Shown here piece by piece: positions 32,701 through 44,700 of a DNA stretch of 64,000 nucleotides. The DNA comes from Strigamia acuminata (lineage: Eukaryota; Arthropoda; Chilopoda; Geophilomorpha; Linotaeniidae), in the NCBI GenBank assembly GCA_949358305.1, contig OX442319.1:3968001-4032000 (forward strand), read 5' to 3'. A program made the translations under genes and the position numbers. The first letter of the stretch is position 1; every line of letters begins with the position of its first letter. Under the pieces are notes generated by a model. It did no database searches, was not told where the DNA came from, and saw only the letters and a list, made by a program, of their open reading frames with translations.

Positions 32701-35700
32701 GATGTAAATTGATTAATATGTACTAATAAAATATTTTAAAAAGTCTGGAAACAATGTTTTATGTTTTAACTTCAAAATTTATGATTGTTTAGTTCGTTAA
32801 ATTTATCGGTTGCTTTCTCCAGCTGGTTGTTTTCAAATGTGTTATTGATTGTTATGTCTGGACAAAAAATGGCTTTCCGTAACTCAAGCTTTTGTATTTT
32901 GGCCTACTTTTATGTAGCCCTACACCAGTGAATAGGCGGCCAATAGGAACTGGTGTTAGTGGTGTGTCTCTTATGGTGAGTCTGAGTATAGTATAAAATG
33001 TGGGGGACCAATAATATAATCCCCTTGTTGTGTCATCTAGCTTCTTTGTTGTTGTATCATGTTTAGTTGTGCCGGAAATTACTCTGTTGGGAGCCGTCGT
33101 ATTTAATTGTTCATTATGGGCTTATGGCCAACCGAGAAATTGTTTACAATTTTCTAAAACATGGATGGTAATATAAATATTTAAAATATTTTACCATTTT
33201 GTTTCCGAAAAAACAACAATTTTTTTTATATTTACTTCATCCTCTACCTACAATAACCCCAAAGAACATCAGTTCTATTGCAATGTCATAAAAGAATGTA
33301 TAAAAGAAAAAGACAGATGAGAAACTTTAAATATTTACGCATTGACATGGTCTGTATTCCAGCTAAAAGCAATTTTTCCTCATACAATTTGTCTTAAAGT
33401 AGTTTCAATAATAAATATCTTTAAAATAAATTCTGAGTAACAAACATTAATTCACCCAATAGAAACATAGTACAGATGTAAGTGATAAAAGTATACCAAC
33501 TTTTTAATCAAAATAATGACACACAACAATTGCAGCATAAAAATTCATTGCCACATCAATTACCATGTTTACATGTACACAGTTTTCCAGATAAGTAAAA
33601 ATTCGGATTTAATTTCTCCTAGCCTTTCTGCACCTTATGTTGATATTTCTGCTTGCATTCAAGAAGAAATTATCAACGCAAAGTGCAGAAAAGCTATAAC
33701 CGTATGCGTTTACATGACATTAGATTTCTGGTCAACGTGACGTCACATACTGCATTTTGACTATCTGAAACAACAAAATAGTTGTCGATCTATTTCAGCC
33801 CTTAAATAAATCAAATTCCGACTCCTGAAATCATGTTTTAGCTCATTTCACATCGTTTTTGGTACCGAGTGTCGTTGGTAATAGAGTTTGCAGGATGCAT
33901 TTTTCCCTTATTTCGTGCCACGTTACACTATTTTAGTGCCATATCGTAAGGGAAAAATCTTTAGTGTATCGTTTTCAACACTAAATTAAAATATAGCGCA
34001 GCCAATCACAATTGAGAACACTAAATTGTTAGCTCCGCCCATTGCAAATGGCGATTATTTTGTTATCCCGATCAAACACAACAGTCAAAGGTATGTATAT
34101 TGAATGATAAGTGAGGCCCAAAATTAAATTTTAGGCCCAAAGCCATACTTTATAGGCATAATAATGGAATTTTATGCAGAAATTTGCACATTTACGCCCC
34201 CAAATTGAATTTTTAGGCCCAAAATTATTAACAGTCAGTAGTTGGCTGAAGTAGTGTAGTGATAAGGAAAAAGTGCAGCCCGCAAAAACTTAATTTATCA
34301 TTTTTCCCTTACACTATTTTTATACCGTATAGTCTTTAACTGTAAGGGAAAAATGCACCCCGCAAACTCTATTGTCTAATGTATCGTTAATACGACAATC
34401 CGACGATATTCTGATCGAAGTTTTTAATCTTCGCATGCACGAGTGTTTAGATGCAGTTTTCAATGCGCAAAATGTCCAAAATCTACCTCGTACAACTGGA
34501 GTTTTCCGAATAAGTCTGTCGTTTCTAGAAAACCAATTCGTTTACATGATCAGTTTTCCAGAAAAGTAATATTTGGATTTTCACTTATTTAGATAGCCGA
34601 GTACATATAAATGTGGTAATTTACAGACACTTATCAACCATGTTACAGGTCTAATTTTCAAGCACAAAACCAAAAGCAATTTAATTAAAGAAATGTGCAA
34701 TTTCTTTGCAGATAAATGGAAACATTCCAAGAAAATTACTCGCAATAATACATTTTAAAATGATTTTCCACCCTCTCCCATTCTCCATTTCCTCCTTAAG
34801 AGAGCGAAGTAAGAAAACTCAGCACGAGTATGAGGTAACCATGACAACCGCAAGTTTGTCAAGGTCAGGCACGAAAATCCAATGAAAAAAGAAATGGTCC
34901 TCCCATTCTTTCAAGCAATAACGATTGAGAAAAGCCACATCTTGGCGACAACATTAAGAATTGCTGCCAAATGACTCAAACTTTAAACGACTTTTCACTT
35001 TATATTTAACGCACCAACTAGATATTGAAATTTTTCATTGCATTACGGCAATTTAGAAGTTACTAAAGTGTGCAATTCAACACAAAATGGAAGCCATACA
35101 TTTTTACTCCATTGGTGCCATGACTTCACATCAAGGTCGTCCTTGTGCAACCCACTGTGAAACATCAGCTGTTTTATTCGCACGACTGACAGATGGTCAA
35201 TTTTAAATTTTCTGGCTAAAGCACTTGCATTGTGCACATGTCAGTTTGCATTTGCCAGAAGATTTACAAAAAGTGATAGCAAAACTTCAGGGATTGCATT
35301 TGCAAGATTTATGTCTGTGTAGAAGTCGAGTGGAATTAAAATCATATTTAAAGTTGTACCGAATTACCCCGCTTAAAGCCGCATGCCGTTCGATGTGGGT
35401 TTTACCAGGTCTTTGGAATTTCAGTCAAATGGTTTATACCGGCGTGCCGGTATGAAGTAAAACATGCCGATATAAGTGAAAAAGCTATTTTTTTTTGTTA
35501 TTTTACTTAAAAGTCATAGGAAGAGAAAAATAAAAATTGACGAAAAGATTATTTATGTCATTATTAGACCAAATCCATTGTTTATACGAGTTCAATTGTT
35601 TCTAGATTGTTATATCGTTCGTTTAAACTTTGGAAAATTGTTAAATGTCCTCCATTTTTAGTTTTCGAAAGTTTCCAAAAGTTGCCGTTGGTGGCGCTTT

Positions 35701-38700
35701 TTCTGACGTCATCGGCGACAAACAAGCAGCTTGTTAGCATGGTCTCGGCTAAATGTAAAACTCATGTTCGTTCTGTTTATTGGTTGCTTTGTCTGAAAAG
35801 CAAAAAATTTCCTAACAATAGGTAATGTCTGTACATTGTAATGCAATTCTGCTGTTTTGGGTCTATTCTTGAGTTGAACAAGAGTATAGCCATTTTTAGG
35901 TATTCGTTATATCGATAATTCGTTATATCGCGATTCGTTATAAAGAGTTTCGACTGTACTAAAATTTGGATAAATTTATAGAAATTTAGGCCAATTCCCT
36001 ACATTTTGGACATCTAAAAATGCTTTTTATGCTTGTTTAGACTCAATTCTTATTTTAAAAAAATTTGCACTCACTCACACCGGCATGCCGATAAAACTAG
36101 CACTATACCGGCATGCAGCTTAAAGCAAGGTAATACGTTATTTAAAATTGTATCTGTACAAATTTTTCATCTAGGGCTTTGTTTTACCAATCCTTGTTCT
36201 TGGACTTTATTTATTTAATTCATTTTGACCACTCTCTCTCATTAACCTCTTTATTACCTTCACTAAAGTGGCTGAGCAGTAATTACTTTCATTATGCTGA
36301 GAAAACTCAATTGTGTATATGCTGTTATTATGTGACACAATTCAAGCTTAGAGAAAGTAAGAAGCATTTAACAAAAGATGATTAAAAGAAACACATGACC
36401 ACACAAAAGAAATGCATAGAAATATATAACCAAATTTTATTCCCCAATTTTCCATCTGCTTCTCACTTTAATAAGAAAATTAAGCTAATTAGAGCGGAGG
36501 AAGAAAATGTAAAGTGGAGAAGTAGTTTTTATTTAATACTCAGCAATTGTGAATTTAATTTACGAAAATCATGGAAGCTTTTGTATTTTCAAGACAGCAA
36601 CTCTCTGCCAGCATTTTTTTTGTTTATTCAATTGGATTTTTTTTTGAGTTCCTGCAATTTCTCTCTTTACATAAATTTAGATTCCCATGCAGATGCACGC
36701 ATGAAAAAGGTTGAAAGTCGTCTCACAAAAAGGTTGCGTTATCTCCACGAAATGTTTGGCCAAACTGGAGAGGGTTATCTCCAGGAAAGGCTTTGGCCAT
36801 TGTATCGATGAAGGTACGCGGGAATAAAATTTACACTATAAAAGGAGTATACAGTAAAATCAATACTTTCCAATGAAGAGAGATTACTTTAGGTGTGTTC
36901 AATCTTAAATGGATTTTCGAAATCCTGATTTCCTTGATTTTCAAAAATCAAGTAAAATGGATTTCAACTTTGAATGACCAATAATTTTCCCAAAATCCAA
37001 CTGTTGCACATGCGCAATTTAAACCGTTATATCAACTTCTGTTTTGAAATTTGTCGCTGCTGGGTCAAACAACACGGAAAAAGCACGGCGAAACATTTAA
37101 TCACAACGGACCGCATTTGAGCGCCCGAATGCGGCCAAAATGTTGCGATTTCCCCTAGAAAAACCACGGGGAGGCATTTAAACGCAATCCAATTTTCTGA
37201 AATCCGATTTCAATTTAATGACGTAAAAATCATCATTTCCTGTTTCCAGAAATCAAGAAAATCAGCGAAATCAAAGAAATCCATTTAAGATTGAACGCAC
37301 CTATGGTCAATTGACCCGGAATATCAGTTTAACCCTCAGATGGACAATCTCCAAAGACGACACTTTGGTGCCCATAATGTACCAAATTTGGGACAAAATA
37401 ATTAAATCCGGAAGGCCGTTAGCTTAAGTGCTGTTAGGGTAGTGCGAAAAATTGTCACACTTGGCGCTACTGTTGTTGAGCCAAGAAAATTCATTTTTAG
37501 TCAAGAAAATTAATTTATCCTAAAAAATTTAATTTTAAGTGTAAAACTTTAATTTATCCCAAAAAATTTAATTTTAAATGTATATTTTAGCCAGAAATGG
37601 AACCGTGTAATCACTTATGTTGGACTACTAGCACCACACGGTGTCTGCTGATAAAAATTGGAAGCACTAAGTAGAAGCGCTTTTAAAAGATTGGGAGAAG
37701 CCAACTTAAATTTAAGCTGGAATTTCTAAGAGGCAGAATTTTCAAAGGTGAATAAATAAATAAATAATGTTCAGAACACTCCAATTTTTTTTAAACAAAC
37801 ATTATTGTTGTGTGAACAAAGTCAGAAATTTTCAGAAAATTATATTAAACCAAAGAAGAGTGTTGTCCCAAAATTGGTATAGGGTTGCCCATCTGAGGGT
37901 TAAAAATTTTAGTTTTCTCATGATTTGTAGTTAGGATGATTGCAGGCTCGTGGGCCTCGTTGTGGACACCGGCGAATGTATATGTAATCTAATCAGGAAG
38001 CCAGACGCACCAATCTCCGTGAATCTTTATTTATTATTTGACTAAGGGCGGGCTCCAGTATATCAACCGTGCACAATTTCCAAAGGTGCGAATTAATTAA
38101 CCAACGGAGGCAGTATCTTCGTATAGCTCCAAGAGAAATTGGTTTAAATGAAAAAGATTCAATCCAATACCAGTGGCAAATATACGCAGGTCACTGAAAT
38201 TGTTACCTAGAGCGACTACGACGCACACATCTTCAATGATGAAAGAATCTTCGCATTCCTACGTTTACATGCACCGAATATTGTGAGTGGTGAATAATTC
38301 GAGTGGTGGAAAAATCAAATTGTTGTGTTTACATGCAGAAAATAATTCGTGATCACTTTCGGCTTTCGACCGATGGGGAAGTGGCGGAAGCGATGTGCGC
38401 ATGCGCAATAAAAATAGTTCGAGTTCACTCGAATTAAACAACCTTCTGCGAGGGATTATTCACTACTCGAATAATCCTCGTCATCCCTGTTTACATGACA
38501 GTTGTGCAAGTAAGAGAGTCTCGGCCTTGGGATCCCCTGCTGTGTGAACCACAGAGGGAATTTATATGCTATCTGACCATTTAATCCACAAATCCCATGT
38601 AAACTTGACCGAAATGAATTGCAAAACATAAATTTTAACGTTGAAATATCTTGCAGTGGCTTTTTTGATTCATTTATATCAATTAGGCGTGCAATTCTTT

Positions 38701-41700
38701 GATTGTTTGCTGTATGCCCCATCTAATCTCTGCACAAACTCTTCCAGGTGATCTGGTTCTCAGCACAGGTTAAGTGTAAATTAATATTGATTAACTGCTA
38801 AATGAAAATCAATATTCACGATGTTAGTTTGAAACCACAACAGTTTTTAATATATTCTGCATGTTCGGACTTAAAATAAACACCCTGCTTTATAAAGTTA
38901 AATAATGAAGGTGGTGGTTATTATAATAAACCAATTCATAAGTACTGTGTGTAAAAAGTACTCCGTATTAAATGACAATTTCTCCTATCGAAACCACTAC
39001 TCGTGGCTCACTTCCAATCCAAAGCATAATATTGTATAAAATATTGCAGAGGTTCCCAAACTTTTTAGCATCGCGAGCCATTTTTAAGCGATGCGATCTT
39101 CCACGCCCCACTTCATCTACCGGTGCATTAAATTTTTCAAAAATGAACTACTAAAAAGAAAAAAAGAAAGCAAAAAATTTTACATCAGTTTGCAAAAAAT
39201 AATTTTAGTGCACTATTCTACACGTTAGTTAGATTGTTACAATTTTTTATAAACTTTGAACGCATCAGTGTCAGTATTTTTAACGATTAAATCACTAGGC
39301 GCATTCAATAACTCCAAAACGATCGTTTAAACCCGTTTCCACGAACTTTTAAACGAGATTCTCGTTTAAAACCTCGTTTAAATGGGTATAAACGAGCTGA
39401 AAATAAACTACCTTTTTAGGTCGTTTAAATCTCCGTGTAACGAGTTTTCTCGTTCAAATTGCACATTTTGGCCGCCATCTTGGATCTCCGTTAGATCGAT
39501 CGCGACGATTGGAGATATAAGGATAATTTTGCAGCTGTTATTATTTTTTTATGATGAATGATGATAATAATCATCACCATATTTATAATTAGAGCTTAAA
39601 ACAAAATAAAAATGCAAGGAAAGAAAAATCTTGAAACGAAATACCCGTATGCGACATGTAGCAGGCATATGATCTAGATCTTCATCTGGAATCCCAGATC
39701 AAGTCTGTGGTTAAACAATCGTTTAGTTGCTGTCGTTTATTTGCTAAATAAACGATTGCATTCAGAAACAAGACTTTTCGTGTAAAAATTCGTGCGAGAC
39801 GAAAATTTACACGAAAAGTTATTGAATGCGCCTACTGTTTGTGTGGAAACGAATTGTTTTGACCCCTACAATGTGATTTTAAGAGACTACTGAAGATGAT
39901 TTGTAGCGATATATCACGTAGTGAAGACAAATCGTAATCGGTCTGTTTCAGTTTTAAAGTATAAATATTCTGGCACAAGCACATGCATTGTGTACACGTC
40001 AGTTTATGCTTGCCGAAAGATTTATACCAACTGATAGCAAAACGTGAGTTCGGTGCTTTCAAAGTTTCTGTTTAAATGGGTTTTGGTGTGTCTATAAATT
40101 ATACACGACAAAACCTATGAGTCTGTGATCGCATCTGGCAGGACAAGCTAATAACAAGTAAGTGAAAACACTTACTACTAGTAAGTGAAACGACTGAAGT
40201 AAACCTGAGCGAACCTGAACAAAACTTTAAATAAATGCGTCTATCAACTGTTACCAGAAACACTCCGATACACCCGCACTCTAAAATAAATGTTTAAATT
40301 TACCAAATTTACCAATAGTGTGGTAAATTTAAACCGTATTTTGATCAATTTAGACATTAGGTGCATTCAAAAACTCTAAAACGTATGCAAAACTCGTTTC
40401 GTGTTTGTACGTGACGTCATTCCCATTGAATAACATGCTATTCAATGGGAATGGGAATGACGTCACGTACAAACACGAAACGAGTTTTGCATACCGTATT
40501 ACCTCACATAAAGCGGCATGCCGTTGGGCATGGGTTTAGCAGGTTTTTAAAATTTTGTCCAAAAAGTGTATACCGGCATGCCGATATAAAACAAAACATG
40601 CCGGTAGAGCCCAGATGAATAATTATATTGAATTTTGGGTCTGAAATTTAAGTTTTATTGATATTCTGAAGATTACTACTAAAATTTGGGAAATGTTATA
40701 CAAATTTCCTACATTTTGGACATCTAAAAATGATTTTTTTTTGGTTGTTTTGGCTAAATTCTTTAAAAAAAATTCGTACTTACTTACACCGGCATGTCGT
40801 TATAAACGAGGTTTATCGGCATGCAGGTATAACTCGAATTATACTGGCATGCGGCTTAATGTGAGGTAATACGGTATGTTTTAGAGTTTATGAATGCACC
40901 TACTATTTTGATCAATTTAGACATTATTTAGATCAATTTAGACATTATTTGGATCAATTTAGACATTATTTGGATCAATTTAGACATTATTTGGATCAAT
41001 TTAGACATTATTTGGATCAATTTAGACATTATTTGGATCAATTTAGACATTTATTTAGTGTTCTTGATCAATTATTTAGACATTTATTTAGTGTTCTTGA
41101 TCAATTTAGACATTTATTTAGTGTTCTTGATCAATTTAGACATTTATTTAGTGTTCTTGATCAATTTAGACATTTATTTTAGTCGTTTTGTTCAATTTAG
41201 ACATTAAATTCAGTTGCTTTGTTCAATATAAATATTGAATTCAATCGTTTTGTTCAATTTAAATATTGAATTCAGTCGTTTTGTTCAATTTAAATATTAA
41301 ATTCAGTCGTTTTGTTCAATTTAAATATTAAATTCAGTCGTTTTGTTCAATTTAAATATTGAATTCAGTCGTTTTGGTCAATTTAGACCCGCGTTCAGTT
41401 AGCATCCACTGCTGGACTGGTCAGGCGGAATTCCGGGAATTTCCCCGTGGCCTGTGACGGTGTGAAATGTTTTTTCATACCCGGTGGCCCGACTTATCCA
41501 AATTTTCCGGTAGAAACATTTTCCCGTGGCCCGACCCATCCAGATTGCCCGGTACTAAATTTGTTCCCAGTCCAGCCCTGTTAGCATCCCGCACTCAATG
41601 AGAGCATTTACGGTAGTTAACTTATTTTTACTACGTTTCATTAAATTTATTTGTTTATTCTGTGTTATACGCGTTAAATTAGCCTAAACATTACAACATA

Positions 41701-44700
41701 AATGGGATTTATACACGCAACCAACATGAAATACATAAAAATCCAACCAATCTGTTTTATGGCCCATTAAGAGAAAGTTAAACATATTCATTCTCCTGGA
41801 AGAATTGTCTGTTTCCTTTTATGGTCTCCTACTACAGTAATTAAGAAATTGGAAATTTAAATTCACTCAGCAACCAGTGCACAATTTATTGATACAATTT
41901 GTAAATCCTCCATTTTGTGACCGAGATTTGTTACTACCACCAGACCTTTCTCCAAAAATAAAAACTGTTCAAGAAAATCTGCCTACACTGAGGCAACAGC
42001 TGCAAACATGTGTCTAAGTCTGACTAATTGAGAACCAGGTCGGCACAAATTGAATAAAAAGTTCTCTATCTATTGATTCCAAAGACTTCAAGATCCCTGT
42101 CTGACTTGTGAATTCAATATGAATTGCAAACAAATCAATCATTTTCATTGAAATTGGAATGAATTCAACTTCAACATCCATTTCTACTTCCTTCTCTTGT
42201 CGATTCCTTTGTCCGAACTGTCACTGCCATCTAGGTTAGACATTTTTTACAATCATGAATTCCATCTTTCTCGATGCGATCTACGACTGCTTTTCATAAG
42301 TTTGGAAAGATGACAAAAATTATTGATAAATAAATTTGATGAACTTTTACATTGATGAGTAAACAGGTCGATTCATATACATCAAATAAAGCCAAATATA
42401 TGATTCAAGTAGTGAATATTTTTTTCACAAAATTATTCTTTGCAAAAACTATCTGTTTCAAAAGTTTGGAAAGATGGAAAATTTGTTTCATAAGTATAGC
42501 ATAACGACGTACAGTGGGCAAAAATATAATCGGGCAACTCGCTTTTCTGACGTGCTTGCACCTAAAAAATTTTTAACGACCAAACGGGATCACACTAAAA
42601 ACTACCTTTCTTTAGAATCTAGTAGAGCTGGCCTAGAGCTTCTTATTAAAGCTTTACTGGTTGAAAAAAATCGAACCAAACATCGATTGATATTGAAAAT
42701 GGAAGTTCCAATGGACATTGTAGAAATGCAACGATTTGCAAGTTCACGTGGTAACAGTTTTCTCGATACCGGTAAGTCAAAATCCGAATTTTGCTTTACT
42801 GGAAAACTGATCATGTAAACAAATCAGTTTTCCACAAAAGATAAACTTATTCTGAAAAGTAAATTCCACTTGTGCGAGGTAGATTTTGGGCGTTTTGCAC
42901 ATTGTCATTTCTCATTTGCAATGAGTGGTGTATTTGCACCACAAGGAATTGTGCAGGTTTGAGCAGCTAGAGATTTTCATTGTATTGTTTGTTGTCAATA
43001 CAATATTTTCAGGCTAAACCCTGGTCTTATTTTATTATCTGTGGGCAAGATGTAAAACAGTTTGTAAACATCCGTTCGTGTGGAAAAGTGCCATACTGAC
43101 CTTGATGGCACTAATCATAAACGGAGATTGTGCTTTCCTGGGTTTTATAAACAAATTAATAACACTTCTTGCTTTTAGGAGAAGTTACTGTACATAAGCT
43201 AAATTTAGTTTGTTTAGAGGTTAAAATAAATTAACAATAATTTTGCTGTTTCAGATAATTGAAATGCATCATGGGTAATTAACATATAATGCCATGTAAA
43301 CATACACGGTTTATCAGATAGATAAAATTCAATTTTTCACCTGTCTGAAAAACTCCATCATTAATGTAAACGTTGTGTTGTAATCGATGGACATTCAATA
43401 CGTCCAATGATCGTCAATTACCTTGTTTACATGCACCCAGTTATCTAGATAAGTGAAAATGCGAATTTTACTTTTCTGGAAAACTGATCATGTAAACTAA
43501 ATTCCAGTTGTATGAGGTTGACTTCGGGCGTTTTGCACATTGAAAACTGCATGTGAACACCCGTGAGTCCGAAAATTAAATACTTCGATCGGGATATCGT
43601 CAGGAAAAATAAAATCCGAATTTTAACTTATCTGGAAAACTGAGTACTAGTGGAAAGCATAAGGTTGGAAACGTCAATTACCATGTTTACATGTACATAC
43701 TCACTTATCTAGATAAATGAAAGAAAATGTGAATTTTACTTTTCTAGAAAACTAATCATGTAAACAAATCAGTTTTCCAGAAAAGTCAAACTTATCTAGA
43801 AAACTAAAATCCACTTTTTTGAGGTAAATTTTGGGTGTTTTGCGCATTGCCATTTGCAATGTAAACACCCACTCATTGCTTATCTAGATACGCTGACGTC
43901 ACAACAACGCTGTAATGCAACTGTTTAAAAACAAGGCGGCAAAATGGAACGAGCACGTGCTCACAATGTTAAAATTAGTATTGTTACATGGGAAACACCA
44001 ACGAAACAAAACAATATTTTTCGAGGTTGGCGGGAAGACATATTGTTTGTGCACAGTGCATTGTGGTTGATTAATGCGCAAGTTTAACAGAGTTAAATAC
44101 GTCATATGACGTCACATTTTTTGGAAAACTGATTCTTTGTAAACACATGCAGTTTTCTAGATAAGTAAAAATTCGCATTTTTACTTATGTAGATAATTGG
44201 TAACATGTAAACATGGTTAATAATTCAGAAAAATATTTTTTGGAATATCTCGAAGACCACTTCTGACACAAGCCCACGAGCCATGGGGGCCCACAGAAGA
44301 TGAAAATAGCGATTACAGTATATTTCTCGCCAAGCACCAAAAATCCAAGCTACAGCTCTGCTTAAGGGCCCATCAACCCAACTTGCACACTGGTCCATTG
44401 ACTTCTTGCTACTGTTTAAGACCGCATGAAATCAAAGATGTATTATGATGCTATCCAACAGAAACTGAAGCTCTTTGCCAGCAAATGAAGCAAGAAGCGA
44501 TTATTTACCCACCAACATGATGCACACATGTTATTCTACTCGCATTTAGCTCAAAAATAAAACAACTAAACAACTTGATTGCCAAGAAATTGCAAATTTG
44601 ATGCCAGGTGGCAGTGTTTGGTACTTTCAACAGCAGTTTTAAGTTTAATATAAATGGCAGTCGCTACGTTCACGTCCGACGTGAACATATTATTTTCATG

